A stretch of 64,000 nt of DNA from BMS3BBIN04 sp964552465 (GTDB lineage: Bacteria; Electryoneota; Electryoneia; Electryoneales; Electryoneaceae): positions 1 to 64,000 of the forward strand of contig CAZKGR010000004.1 in the NCBI GenBank assembly GCA_964552465.1. The letters are read 5' to 3'. Positions 1 to 8,928 of the stretch are shown in pieces (positions within the stretch are counted from its first letter, which is position 1; every line of letters begins with the position of its first letter). Both the position numbers and the translations under genes were made by a program. The notes under the pieces are model-generated. The model was not told where the DNA came from. It made no database searches and was given only the letters and a program-made list of their open reading frames with translations.

Positions 1-264
1 GTGATCTCGGTGGAGATATTTTGCCGGTACTGGGGCTTTGGACCGGTGCTGTACAAGGTGATCACGCACACTGGTTATGTCGGCAATGAGGGTATTGTCG
101 AGAGTACGTTTATCAATCTTGGTAGCGCTCAACGCCACAAGTTCCAGCGCAGTCTCGAACACGGGATTGACCGTGAGATGAAAAGCTGGGCGAAACGATT
201 CTACAAGATTCAACAGAACGAAGAACGACTGGAAGATCTTTACCACAGTATTTACACGAAGTAG
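1..264 (+). CDS. 3' end of an unrecognised protein gene (truncated by the window edge)
   Basis: The frame is open from base 1 to a TAG at 262-264 and is followed by a good terminator, so this is most likely the C-terminal part of a gene that starts left of the window. The GTG at base 1 is just the first codon seen and need not be a start. The 87 visible residues have a hydrophobic and aromatic beginning and then a charged, probably helical tail rich in Lys, Arg, Gln and Glu. There is no motif I can name, no membrane segment and no T9SS sorting domain. Function unknown. Confidence 0.55.
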   Translation: MISVEIFCRYWGFGPVLYKVITHTGYVGNEGIVESTFINLGSAQRHKFQRSLEHGIDREMKSWAKRFYKIQQNEERLEDLYHSIYTK

Positions 265-304
265 TTCACATCGTTCTACCAGACATTTGAATACGTACTA
301 CGCG

Positions 305-332
305 AGAATCCCTGCAATTCAGCAGGGATTCT
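305..332 (+). terminator. Intrinsic terminator after the first gene
   Basis: A perfect 11-bp inverted repeat, AGAATCCCTGC / GCAGGGATTCT, with a 6-nt loop, starts about 40 bp after the stop codon and is followed by a T-rich stretch (TGTATTTATT). Confidence 0.8.
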
Positions 333-640
333 TGTATTTATTGATGTGAGATCGAGAAACATAAGCACGCGATGCATCGGAGAGATTCAACAGTAAAATA
401 ATCTGATGAATATTTCTGTCAGATTTTGAGAACGATATCAAAAAATCGTAAGTGCCGGGCAAGTTAATTTCCGGAGAATCATCGCTGATATGGACAATCA
501 TTCGCTATATTCACATCGGGATCGTCAGCATGTCAATGCCTGATGGTATCGTCATAACTGATAGCCCAGAAAATTGTTGCAAACGTGTTGATTGATGGAT
601 TCCACGGCATCTGTGCACGCACTATTGACAGGACTTTTGT
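333..640. other. Intergenic region before the RadC-fusion gene
   Basis: About 300 bases, AT-rich, without a convincing gene. A TATATT at 506-511 could be a -10 element but has no good -35 at the right distance. No RNA gene or repeat was recognised. Confidence 0.4.
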
Positions 641-1996
641 GTGATGGCGAGTTGGTTTGAGAAACAAGAGGGTGAAACTGCGCTGGTCGTAGGTGGGGGA
701 GAGGGGTTAGCACGCCTGATCCGGTCACGCTTCCGTCGAGTTGTCGCGGCCGATCCAACCCACACCCTCGACGCTCCTCCTCGTGCACGTATGCTCAAAG
801 AAGGTGAAGTCCTGTTTGTTCAAGGGCGTGATGCGCAGCCAGATCACCTACCACACGGCTGTGACCTGATCGTGCTCGTTTTTCATCTGGCTCGACATGA
901 CAATCCCGCTGAGTTCATTGGAACTTGGGCTCGTTTGCTCAATAACCGTGGTAAGCTGGTGCTGGTTGAATGGAGTCCGTCGAATGACCGGTATTCCGAA
1001 GAGCAGCAGATACACTTGCGATTGTTGGAAACATTGGAAGCGCAGCATAGTCTGAAACGTGTGAACAGTCGCGATCTGGTCCATTGGATGCAGGAAGCGG
1101 GACTGATCCACGTTCGCCAGTTCACGGATGAGGTACCCAGCTATTTCAGTGAGGCGGATGCGCGCCTGCTGGCCGCAGAAGGATTGAGTGAGCTGCGTTC
1201 ACTTGAGATGGCAGACAGCGAACTGGCAGAGCGTCTTCGCCAGCAGCGGCGTATCGATCCTGGTCCAGTGTTGATCGTACATGGAATCCACAAGGCACCC
1301 GTGGAACTCCGTGAAACCCATGTCCGGGATAATCTCGAGATCGATGTAGATTCTGAGAGCATTCCCAGGGAAGAATTGGCACCTGTCTTCGATCATGATT
1401 CGTCGCTGGTTGAATTGCTAGCCAGAGTGCTGCATGGATGGGTTGATGAACCACATGTCATTGCCGAGCGTCTGCTTCGCACACATGGTCGCAAAGGTTT
1501 GGTCAGCATGCGCGACGCAAAATCATTTGCGCGTGAGAATGGAATCCCCGTCGATGACGCCGAACGCTTGATCCAGATCTTTGCTCTTGGGCGCCGTCTG
1601 TTCGCCGATTCGGCTGACCTGGAGATCCACGGCCCTGAAGACGCTTACCAATATCTCGGGCCCGAAATGTCGCAGCTAACGCGTGAACATTTCCGTGGAT
1701 TGTATCTTAATGTGAAAGGCGGATTGGTGGTAGATGAAGTCATCAGCATCGGCACCCTGACATCCTCGCTGGTCCATCCGCGCGAAGTATTTGGTCCTGC
1801 AGTTGAAAAGCACTGTCACTCAGTTCTCATTGCCCACAACCATCCATCTGGCGATCCAACTCCCTCGCCGGAAGACATCCGTATAACGCGTGAACTTGCC
1901 GAGGCCGGTCGTCTGCTCAACATCGAGCTACTCGATCACATCATCATCGGCACGGACGGGTATATCTCCCTCAAGCAGGAACGTCACTTCACTTGA
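641..1996 (+). CDS. radC: Methyltransferase-like domain fused to a RadC/UPF0758 JAMM protein
   Basis: A 451-residue protein, about twice the usual RadC length of about 220-230. Residues 1-200 resemble a class I SAM methyltransferase fold: a Gly-rich loop (VVGGGEGLA, near residue 16), an acidic end of strand 2 (VVAADP), a strand-4 motif (CDLIVLVFHL), and the RGKLVLVEW pattern seen in UbiE/type 11 enzymes. The C-terminal half is RadC. It has a helix-hairpin-helix-like part (residues about 255-325), then the JAB/JAMM metal-site motif HNHPSGDPTPSPED, with His-x-His and the downstream Asp. RadC/UPF0758 proteins are often annotated as DNA-repair proteins, but their role is unsettled. The start is GTG at 641 or ATG at 644; the upstream Shine-Dalgarno (SD) is weak. 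It stands alone between terminators. The fusion is unusual; see the findings. Confidence 0.85.
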   Translation: MMASWFEKQEGETALVVGGGEGLARLIRSRFRRVVAADPTHTLDAPPRARMLKEGEVLFVQGRDAQPDHLPHGCDLIVLVFHLARHDNPAEFIGTWARLLNNRGKLVLVEWSPSNDRYSEEQQIHLRLLETLEAQHSLKRVNSRDLVHWMQEAGLIHVRQFTDEVPSYFSEADARLLAAEGLSELRSLEMADSELAERLRQQRRIDPGPVLIVHGIHKAPVELRETHVRDNLEIDVDSESIPREELAPVFDHDSSLVELLARVLHGWVDEPHVIAERLLRTHGRKGLVSMRDAKSFARENGIPVDDAERLIQIFALGRRLFADSADLEIHGPEDAYQYLGPEMSQLTREHFRGLYLNVKGGLVVDEVISIGTLTSSLVHPREVFGPAVEKHCHSVLIAHNHPSGDPTPSPEDIRITRELAEAGRLLNIELLDHIIIGTDGYISLKQERHFT

Positions 1997-2044
1997 TCTT
2001 TTTATCACCTGAAGCTCGGAATTCATGGATGCTTATTCTTCCCA

Positions 2045-2058
2045 CTTGAGTCTTGAGT
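2045..2058 (+). repeat. Two-unit heptamer repeat (CTTGAGT)
   Basis: Two identical copies of CTTGAGT in tandem. A minimal member of the heptamer-array family seen elsewhere in the window. Confidence 0.4.
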
Positions 2059-2107
2059 TTGGATCACCTAATATATCGCCTCGGGAGAGCTCTTAGGGGC
2101 TCCTAAC

Positions 2108-2133
2108 AAAACCACAACACCCTGCGGTTTTTT
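2108..2133 (+). terminator. Possible weak terminator in front of the SOD gene
   Basis: AAAACC (2108-2113) can pair with GGTTTT (2126-2131) over a 12-nt loop, followed by T residues. The stem is short and lies only 50 bp before the superoxide dismutase start, so it could instead sit in that leader. Confidence 0.3.
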
Positions 2134-2182
2134 GCATCCAACCCTTATAGCAATACAGCAAACCAACTTTTGGAGAGAGAAG

Positions 2183-2779
2183 ATGTCGTACACACTTCCA
2201 GCGCTGACGTATGATTACGACGCGCTTGAGCCACACATTGACGAAGCAACGATGCGCTTGCACCATGATATCCACCACAACAGCTATGTTGTCGGGCTCA
2301 ACACGACGCTTGAGAAGATGGCAGCCGCACGAGAATCCGGCAACTTTGCCGGGATGGACGCGTTGAGCAAGGACCTGGCGTTCCACGGTTCCGGCCACGC
2401 TTTGCACAGCATTTTCTGGACCAACATGGGTCCGAACGGTGGAGGTGAAGCGTCCGGGGCTGTTGCTGACCAGATCAACTCCGACTTCGGCAGCTTTGCG
2501 GAGTTCAAGGCGCATTATATCGCCGCCGCGAACCAGGTCAAGGGCAGCGGTTGGGCGATTCTTGGCTGGCACGAGGAGTTTGGAAAGCTGATGATCATCC
2601 AGGCGCAGCTGCACAACGACATGACGGTGCACGGCATCACTCCGCTGCTCGTCTGCGACGTCTGGGAGCACGCTTATTACCTGAAGTACCAGAACAAGCG
2701 CCCGGCGTACACGGAAGCCTTCTTCAACGTGATCAACTGGGACGATGTGAACGCTCGCTTCGCTGGGGCGAAGGCGTAA
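2183..2779 (+). CDS. Superoxide dismutase, Fe/Mn family
   Basis: Converts superoxide to O2 and H2O2, in the cytoplasm as far as can be seen, since there is no signal peptide. At 198 residues it has the normal family length. The family ligands are visible: His27 in MRLHHDIHHNSYV, a His in the SGHALHSIFW helix, and Asp and His in DVWEHAYYLKYQNKRPAY near the C-terminus. The start is the ATG at 2183, preceded by GGAGAGAGA; the longer open frame back to 2132 has no support. The sequence FWTNMGPNGGGEASG looks more like the Mn type, but I cannot tell Mn from Fe or cambialistic use by eye. It appears monocistronic. Confidence 0.95.
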   Translation: MSYTLPALTYDYDALEPHIDEATMRLHHDIHHNSYVVGLNTTLEKMAAARESGNFAGMDALSKDLAFHGSGHALHSIFWTNMGPNGGGEASGAVADQINSDFGSFAEFKAHYIAAANQVKGSGWAILGWHEEFGKLMIIQAQLHNDMTVHGITPLLVCDVWEHAYYLKYQNKRPAYTEAFFNVINWDDVNARFAGAKA

Positions 2780-2806
2780 TAGCTTACACTATAAGTCGAA
2801 TTGGAA

Positions 2807-2833
2807 GTCATCCTGAGCGAAGCGAAGGATCTC
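2807..2833. repeat. Short palindromic intergenic repeat (ATCCTGAGCGAAGCGAAGGAT core)
   Basis: An imperfect inverted repeat: ATCCT ... AGGAT around a GAGCGAAGCGA core. I recognise this as a phrase that recurs between genes in many unrelated environmental bacterial genomes. It follows the SOD stop by about 27 bp. Confidence 0.45.
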
Positions 2834-2846
2834 TCTGTTCAATTGC

Positions 2847-2880
2847 CGGGACACTTCAATGAGGTGTCCCGTTTCTCATT
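2847..2880 (+). terminator. Terminator after the SOD gene
   Basis: CGGGACAC (2847-2854) pairs with GTGTCCCG (2864-2871) over a 9-nt loop and is followed by TTTCTCATTT. It resembles the GGGGACACTTTC hairpins found at 24495 and 34967. Confidence 0.75.
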
Positions 2881-2967
2881 TCGTATTCATCTCTCCCTCT
2901 CGGCAGGTCAAACACACACCCCGTATATTCCTGTTCGTCAAAACGTTACTAATAGCGAATCCTTCTC

Positions 2968-4575
2968 ATGAACACGAATTCTCATACATCTGAGCAGCAC
3001 AAAATCGGCACAGTCTATCTGGTTGGTGCCGGACCGGGGGACGCGTCCCTGATCACGCGCCGTGGGTACGAACTCCTGCACCAGGCGGACGTTGTCCTGG
3101 TCGATGCGCTGGTCGATCCGGCGTTGCTGGCCGAACTTCCCGATCACGTTGAACGGCGCTATGTCGGCAAACGCGCCGGTCATCATGTCATGCCGCAGGA
3201 GCAGATCCAGGAACTGCTGGTTGAGCTGGCGCAGGCGGGTAAGAATGTCGTCCGGCTCAAGGGCGGCGATCCGTTGATTTTCGGACGGGGTGGGGAAGAG
3301 GCGGTGGCACTACGTGAAGCAGGAGTTCCGTTCGAAATCGTGCCGGGGGTTACCGCGGCCATTGCAGCGACAACATACGCCGGAATCCCACTCACCTATC
3401 GTCGCAAAGCCTGCTACTCAGTGTTGTTTACGGCGAACGCTGCACCGGCACGTGATGACGAACACGGTGTGGTTCCGTTACAAGATTTCGCGAAGCTCAA
3501 GGACGGAACGTTGGTCGCGTACATGGGTGTGCGTGTGCTCGACAAGGTGGCGGCGGCGTTGATTGAGGATGGCATGCCCGCCGACCAGCCGGCAGCGATG
3601 ATCGAACGTGGGGCGACCGGTGCGCAACGAGTGGTCCGTGCGCCGTTAAGCGAGCTCGCCGCGACAGCCAAGGACGCGAACATTCGCCCGCCAGCGTTGA
3701 TCGTGATTGGTCCGACGACGGCCTTAGCCGAGCAGATCTCGTGGTATGAACCCGGTCCATTGGCGCAGAAGCGAGTGGTCGTAACCCGTCCGGCTGGGCA
3801 GTCCAAAGTGTTGGTTGATGGTTTGCGCGAATTAGGCGCTGAAGTGTTACACATCCCGGCGATTCGCTTTGAGGAACGCTTTGATCGCGATGCGTGGCAG
3901 CAGATGCTGGATACGGTCGCCACACACCGCAAGCAGCATCACGGCGCACAACGCTGGCTTGTGTTCACCAGCGAAAATGGCGTCCGTTTCTTCTTCGACG
4001 GCTTGCGCAAGATGGACCGTGACCTTCGTTTCACCGGGTTATTCAAGATCGCGGCGGTGGGTGTTGCGACGGGTGCAGCATTGAAAGAACGTTGCTTGAA
4101 TGCTGACTTCATACCGCAAACCTCTACGGGTAAGGCGTTGGGCGACGAGCTGGCGGCTCTTCTCGGTGACGGCGTGGCCGGGGCTTCAGCCCCGGATTCG
4201 CTGGTGATTCGCGTCCGTGGCGAACTGGGGAACCCGGCGGTGGAATCGGCGTTGCAGGATGCGAATGTGCCGGTTCACCCGTTGACCGTTTACACGACGG
4301 TTGATCATCCCATTGACGAGCTCGACCGCGCGTGGATGGATCAGCGTGATCCGGACATCGTGATCTTCACCAGCGGGTCAACGTTCCAGGCGTTTCGCCG
4401 TCAGTGGGGGGAAGAAGAGGCCGACCGTGTGCTTAAGGCGGCGACGGTATGTTCGATCGGCCCGGTGACCTCATCCCTGATCCGTGGCCTTGGCTACGAA
4501 GTACAAATCGAGGCCGAAGTACACAATAACTCTGGCCTCTTGGAAGCTCTACGAACTGAATACGCTGCAAAGTAA
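2968..4575 (+). CDS. cobA-hemD: Uroporphyrinogen-III C-methyltransferase / uroporphyrinogen-III synthase fusion (CobA-HemD)
   Basis: A bifunctional 535-residue enzyme. The HemD half closes and inverts ring D of hydroxymethylbilane to give uroporphyrinogen III. The CobA/SUMT half then makes precorrin-2, committing it to siroheme or cobalamin. The N-terminal SUMT domain (about residues 14-255) shows VYLVGAGPGDASLIT (GAGPGD at 20-25), VVRLKGGDPLIFGRGGEE and VTAAIAATTYAGIPLTYR. HemD begins near residue 265 (KRVVVTRPAGQS) and contains VFTSENGVRFF and DIVIFTSGSTFQAF. This fusion is well known in Firmicutes and several other phyla. No other tetrapyrrole gene is next to it. The gene ends 3 bp from the convergent gene at 4579. 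Confidence 0.95.
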   Translation: MNTNSHTSEQHKIGTVYLVGAGPGDASLITRRGYELLHQADVVLVDALVDPALLAELPDHVERRYVGKRAGHHVMPQEQIQELLVELAQAGKNVVRLKGGDPLIFGRGGEEAVALREAGVPFEIVPGVTAAIAATTYAGIPLTYRRKACYSVLFTANAAPARDDEHGVVPLQDFAKLKDGTLVAYMGVRVLDKVAAALIEDGMPADQPAAMIERGATGAQRVVRAPLSELAATAKDANIRPPALIVIGPTTALAEQISWYEPGPLAQKRVVVTRPAGQSKVLVDGLRELGAEVLHIPAIRFEERFDRDAWQQMLDTVATHRKQHHGAQRWLVFTSENGVRFFFDGLRKMDRDLRFTGLFKIAAVGVATGAALKERCLNADFIPQTSTGKALGDELAALLGDGVAGASAPDSLVIRVRGELGNPAVESALQDANVPVHPLTVYTTVDHPIDELDRAWMDQRDPDIVIFTSGSTFQAFRRQWGEEEADRVLKAATVCSIGPVTSSLIRGLGYEVQIEAEVHNNSGLLEALRTEYAAK

Positions 4576-4578
4576 CCG

Positions 4579-6915
4579 TTATTTGATCAACACGGCTTTC
4601 TGAGTAAGAGATCCATCAAGCTCAGACCGGAGTGTGATGAAATATATCCCGCTGGCGAGATCCTTTCCGTTCAGGTAGCTTGTATGTGGACCTGCACTAC
4701 GCATCCCGTCGACCAGTGTTGCAACACGCCTTCCCAAAACATCTGTGACCTTCAGTTCAATATGACTCGGGCGTTGCAATGTATACGAAATCCGTGTCGC
4801 CGCGTTGAATGGATTTGGGTAAGGATCTTGAAGACTGAATCGCAGAGGTTGGGCATTCTCTGCGTGAGTTTCCCCGACATCAAGCCATAGCTCAACCATG
4901 TCATCAATAGTGTCCCCCAGCCCCTCGAGTCCATAGCCGATGGCATATGTCATTGCTAGCTCAACACTTTCACCCGGCGCGAGTGTGAACGGTCCGGTTG
5001 TGATCAAAACCCGGTAATCGAACACTGAGTCCGGTTCAGCTTTGTAAGCTCCACCGGATCCAGGATGAATACCAGCCATGTACTGATATTTTTCGAAGTC
5101 GGTTTCGGGCCAATCGGTCCATGCCCACCACTGGAATGCAGCAGTTTCAGTGGGGCCGTCCAACAAGCGGATGCCTGCTACTCCAGGAATCCAGCCGAAC
5201 TCGCCCGTGTCATCGATCTGGCTCAGTACGTAATCATCGTCCCACATGTAGGCCAGCTGACGTTCCGGTTGATAGGAACACATGTCGTCAATATGTGGCT
5301 CAGTTGGGTCGCCTTTTGGCCCTGATGCAAGATCCATGTCGAACTTCCAACCGGCGTAGACGCTATCCAGCTGAACATCAGAATCGTTGTACAGGGTTTG
5401 CTCGACAAGGTGCGCGTTTTGCGGTCCGTTCATACCATCGAAGGCATGGACAATCTGTTCGACTCGTAATCCGAGCGGTGTGTGATCTTCGACGGGATCG
5501 AAGTCGTCATACTCACAGGCGTAGTAGAAGTCTCCGTCACCCAGCAGGTTGTGTTCCACTTGCGGTCGTGAACCACCACCCGCAGCGGTCGGCTGCCATT
5601 CGTATGATCCATAATCAGCATGGGAAACATAGTGCTCTTCACCGAGTTTGGCACCCACCCAGAAGTCGCCGCTCCAGAAGTAATACCGTCCACTTCCCGA
5701 TGGAAACTCACCTGACGGTAGAAGATGGTTTGGTTCGGAATAGGTACCGAAATTCGAAACTGGATTGGCCAGCGTTGGGTCTGGATACGGTTGCTGAATG
5801 TCGGATCGATAAGACCACATCAGCTCATGGCTTGTAGTGGCAACGCGGACAATGTCATTACTACCATCGTCATTGATATCGGCGGCAAATGCGTCAATAT
5901 CATCTGTCAGCACGCTGTAGACTTCATATTCGAGTTCACCAGTGCCATCATTGATCAGCATCATTGGTGGACGGTAGCCCAGAAACATGTCAAGGTCGCC
6001 ATCATTGTCGATATCCTGAACTCGTCCAGGAGATTGGCCCAGGTCCAATTCAGGCTGGTTGTGCTCCGTGAAATTCAATCCGCCGTTGTTTTCTAGCCAG
6101 TAGGTGCCATCCGGCAGATAGGGGGTGACAATGTCCAGATCGCCATCCAGGTCCATATCGACCGCGGATACAAACCAGCATCTGTGATACAATTCTGCAA
6201 GATTGATTGGTGGGGAGAACTGATTTGCCCCATCGTTCTCAAATACGCCCAGTGAGTAGCCGGTTTCAGAATCGACGTCAGCATAATTAGCGATCAGATC
6301 CGCGTCTCCGTCTGCATCGAGGTCGGCCGCACCGACGCAGGTATACGGTACACCCTCCACCAGCGTGTGTTCAACGAATTGCTGCGCGTCAGTGAGCTCC
6401 AACCACATCACAAAACCAGGCGAATCGGGCTGATAGCTTACGCGATCGGATACCAGAATGTCGGGATCGCCATCGATGTCAAAGTCGGTGACATGAAATG
6501 TAGGTCTATACTGAAGGCTATCCAGTGCCACATGTTGCTCAAAAGTCAAGTCGCCGGTGTTTTCGAGCCAGACAACGGCTGATTGATCACGGAATGTCAC
6601 CATATCCAAATCGCCGTCCACATCCAGGTCAACAACAAGTAGTTGATGCCCGAGGGAATCGTCTTCTGTAAATCCGAGTTCGTGCTGAGTAAACTCGGCA
6701 TCTCCGTTATTCTCCCACCAGTAAATCATGTAGGGATCATAATAGGCCCAGGTCACAATATCATTGTCACCATCGAAGTCCAAGTCAACAGCTTGCAGCA
6801 TGGTGCATGGGTCGACTGATTCTGCGAGGGTGGATTCCCACCAATAGTCCTGAGCGGTTGCGATTGTGAATGAAGTGAGGTAAATGAATACGAGGACAGA
6901 AAACCAGCGAACCAT
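4579..6915 (-). CDS. Secreted FG-GAP/VCBS-repeat protein with T9SS sorting domain
   Basis: 778 residues. The start is the ATG at 6915, behind a G-rich SD (GGGGGG); it opens a clear signal peptide, MVRWFSVLVFIYLTSFTIATA, in contrast to the longer frame. Residues about 25-400 hold repeats of the form DLDxDGDxDIVT...WLENxGxxxFxxH, typical of FG-GAP/VCBS beta-propellers, whose Asp-rich loops usually bind Ca2+. A middle region of about 280 residues is unrecognised. The last 80 or so residues are a T9SS sorting domain (PYPNPFNAATRISY ... LASGIYFITL ... KAVLIK). The protein is probably exported across the outer membrane and anchored or released. No enzymatic motif is visible. It overlaps nothing but converges within 3 bp of cobA-hemD, with no room for a terminator between them. 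Confidence 0.85.
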   Translation of the reverse strand: MVRWFSVLVFIYLTSFTIATAQDYWWESTLAESVDPCTMLQAVDLDFDGDNDIVTWAYYDPYMIYWWENNGDAEFTQHELGFTEDDSLGHQLLVVDLDVDGDLDMVTFRDQSAVVWLENTGDLTFEQHVALDSLQYRPTFHVTDFDIDGDPDILVSDRVSYQPDSPGFVMWLELTDAQQFVEHTLVEGVPYTCVGAADLDADGDADLIANYADVDSETGYSLGVFENDGANQFSPPINLAELYHRCWFVSAVDMDLDGDLDIVTPYLPDGTYWLENNGGLNFTEHNQPELDLGQSPGRVQDIDNDGDLDMFLGYRPPMMLINDGTGELEYEVYSVLTDDIDAFAADINDDGSNDIVRVATTSHELMWSYRSDIQQPYPDPTLANPVSNFGTYSEPNHLLPSGEFPSGSGRYYFWSGDFWVGAKLGEEHYVSHADYGSYEWQPTAAGGGSRPQVEHNLLGDGDFYYACEYDDFDPVEDHTPLGLRVEQIVHAFDGMNGPQNAHLVEQTLYNDSDVQLDSVYAGWKFDMDLASGPKGDPTEPHIDDMCSYQPERQLAYMWDDDYVLSQIDDTGEFGWIPGVAGIRLLDGPTETAAFQWWAWTDWPETDFEKYQYMAGIHPGSGGAYKAEPDSVFDYRVLITTGPFTLAPGESVELAMTYAIGYGLEGLGDTIDDMVELWLDVGETHAENAQPLRFSLQDPYPNPFNAATRISYTLQRPSHIELKVTDVLGRRVATLVDGMRSAGPHTSYLNGKDLASGIYFITLRSELDGSLTQKAVLIK

Positions 6916-7076
6916 AGCATCCCCCCAGATATCAGGTAGTGTTTCTGTTATACAGCGCTGATTATGGACAACTAATATAGTCAAAAAGTGTACTGGATTA
7001 GCGAGTTTGGAGAGGGCAACTTGTTAATAAATCAGGGGATCACGAAGTTGTGTCAATCTGTAGCCTTTCGTCAAAG

Positions 7077-7113
7077 AACAGCAAAGCCCGGGTATCACCC
7101 GGGCTTTGCTGTT
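7077..7113. terminator. Strong bidirectional terminator
   Basis: A perfect 17-bp stem (AACAGCAAAGCCCGGGT and its complement) with a 3-nt ATC loop, lying between the divergent ends of the 4579-6915 gene leader and the AGCS operon. It most likely ends the minus-strand operon that stops at 7188. Confidence 0.8.
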
Positions 7114-7114
7114 G

Positions 7115-7160
7115 CTCATACCTCACAACTCAAGACGCGTAGGTCGCGTAAGCGAAGCCA
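7115..7160. repeat. Heptamer array plus GCGTAAGCGAAGCC-type repeat
   Basis: Three tandem heptamers (CTCATAC, CTCACAA, CTCAAGA; 7115-7135). They run straight into GCGTAGGTCGCGTAAGCGAA, which resembles short palindromic repeats common in intergenic DNA of diverse bacteria. No gene. Confidence 0.4.
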
Positions 7161-7187
7161 CGAGACGTGAAAGGGCTCACCAGCCGT

Positions 7188-8894
7188 TCACGCCTTGAAC
7201 CACTTCGCCTTGCTGATGGGTTGATGGTCCTTCGCGAAGTACTCTTTCTTCCACGCGACGATCTTCGGTGCGAGCAGGACCAGCGCGATCAGGTTCGGGG
7301 TCGCCATGATCGACAACGCGACATCTCCGAATCCCCAGACGACTGCCAACGCGAGGTTCGAGGCGACGAACACCACCACAACGTACACCATGCGGTAGAT
7401 GCGCACATATTGTTGCCCGAACAGGTAGACGACGCCGCGATCACCGTAATAGGACCATGATATCGCGGTTGAGATCGCGAACAGGAAGACGCCGAGGGTC
7501 ACGATCCAGCTGCCGACATTCCCGCCTGTTTCACCGAAATGTTCGCTGAATGTTGTCCGGAATGCTTGCGCGGTCAATGGCGATCCGTTGCGCAGTGCTG
7601 ATCCTTCGATGAATGCCAGGTCTTCGAGCGATTCGTCGTCAGCGTCGTAAATGCCGACAATTTCACCGTCCTCGATTTCGAGACGAGCGGAGTGCAATGT
7701 GATCGCTTCACCATCCGGATCTTCGACGATGAAGGACGGGCTTCCGACGAATCCATTGTTGAAGATGAAGCTGACGTTCTCTTCCAGTTGCCCGTGACTG
7801 ACGGTCAGTTCGCCCGAATACTCATCCTCATCGGCGACAGTCCCGCCCGGAAGCAGCTCGGCGCTGGCAAGCACGACTTTCGGCGCGGTGGCGTTGATAC
7901 GTTGTTCAAACGTTGAGTTCCACGCCCCGGAGATGAGAATCGTCAGGCCGGTCAATGTGCAGATCAGCAACGTGTCGAGGAACGGACCGATCATCGCGAC
8001 TGTGCCCTCACGAACCGGTTCTTCGGTCTTCGCGGCAGCGTGCGCGATGGGGGCTGATCCCTGGCCGGACTCGTTTGAATAGATGCCGCGACGTACGCCC
8101 CACAACAACGCGAGGAAGAAGGTCGATCCTGCGAATCCGCCGACTGCACCTTGCGGTGTGAACGCGCTCTTGAAGATCGTCGCAAAGATGCCCGGCACCT
8201 GCTCGATGTTCATCCCGATGACGAACAGGGTGCCGAGGATGTACAGGGCCGCCATGAACGGCACCAGACGGCTGGCGACCACTCCGATCCGTTTGATCCC
8301 GCCGAGGATAACCAGTGCGACGAGGGTGGAAAGGACGGCACCCGTAATCCACGGTGGGATACCGAAGTCAGTTTGGAATGAGTCGGCGACGGTGAATGCC
8401 TGGATCGCGTTACCGGTACCGAAGCTGGATATGACGGTCGCGCCTGCAAAGATGACTGCCAGCGATTTCCATTTCGGACCGAGCCCCTTCTCGATGTAAT
8501 ACATCGGGCCGCCGGAGACGCTGCCGTCCTTGTGTTCCTTGCGGAAGACCATCGCCAATGTCGCTTCTGAGAACTTGGTCGCCATGCCGAGGAACGCGGT
8601 GACCCACATCCAGAACAACGCGCCCGGTCCACCAAAATGGATCGCGGTCGCGACGCCTGCGATGTTGCCGATACCGATGGTTGCGGACAGCGCGGCGGAC
8701 AGCGCCTGCAGGTGGTTGACGTCACCGGTATCGTCGTGCTTGTCGTACACGCCGGAGATTACCCGCCACGCGTGCTTGAAGTGCATCATCTGGACGAGTC
8801 TCAGCCGCCAGGTGAGGTAGATCCCGGTTCCGATCAGGGGGAGGATGAGCCAGGTAGCAAACCCTCCGGCGATGGTGTCAATCCACTCTTGCAT
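7188..8894 (-). CDS. Alanine/glycine:cation symporter (AGCS family) with an extra outer domain
   Basis: An inner-membrane Na+- or H+-coupled amino-acid importer of 568 residues. The family signature is clear near residues 60-110: LSATIGIGNIAGVATAI then GGPGALFWMW, followed by GGPMYYIEKGLG. There are about ten hydrophobic helices. The usual AGCS length is about 450-500. The excess is one hydrophilic, acidic insert of about 130 residues (about 325-455) between two transmembrane helices. It contains beta-rich text such as LEIEDGEIVGIYDADDES and probably faces the periplasm. The gene is third in a minus-strand operon, 34 bp after the small secreted protein gene and after an NSS symporter, which fits amino-acid scavenging. 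Substrate is not determined by the sequence. Confidence 0.92.
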   Translation of the reverse strand: MQEWIDTIAGGFATWLILPLIGTGIYLTWRLRLVQMMHFKHAWRVISGVYDKHDDTGDVNHLQALSAALSATIGIGNIAGVATAIHFGGPGALFWMWVTAFLGMATKFSEATLAMVFRKEHKDGSVSGGPMYYIEKGLGPKWKSLAVIFAGATVISSFGTGNAIQAFTVADSFQTDFGIPPWITGAVLSTLVALVILGGIKRIGVVASRLVPFMAALYILGTLFVIGMNIEQVPGIFATIFKSAFTPQGAVGGFAGSTFFLALLWGVRRGIYSNESGQGSAPIAHAAAKTEEPVREGTVAMIGPFLDTLLICTLTGLTILISGAWNSTFEQRINATAPKVVLASAELLPGGTVADEDEYSGELTVSHGQLEENVSFIFNNGFVGSPSFIVEDPDGEAITLHSARLEIEDGEIVGIYDADDESLEDLAFIEGSALRNGSPLTAQAFRTTFSEHFGETGGNVGSWIVTLGVFLFAISTAISWSYYGDRGVVYLFGQQYVRIYRMVYVVVVFVASNLALAVVWGFGDVALSIMATPNLIALVLLAPKIVAWKKEYFAKDHQPISKAKWFKA

Positions 8895-8928
8895 CAGCGT
8901 GTCCTTCGCATGAAAATCGTATACGAGG

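Noticed and set aside
2093..2671. 192-codon minus-strand frame over the SOD gene
   Set aside because: Antisense shadow of a clearly recognised enzyme; no family features.
5121..5837. 238-codon plus-strand frame within the FG-GAP protein gene
   Set aside because: Arg/His/Cys-rich shadow frame of a well-supported minus-strand gene.
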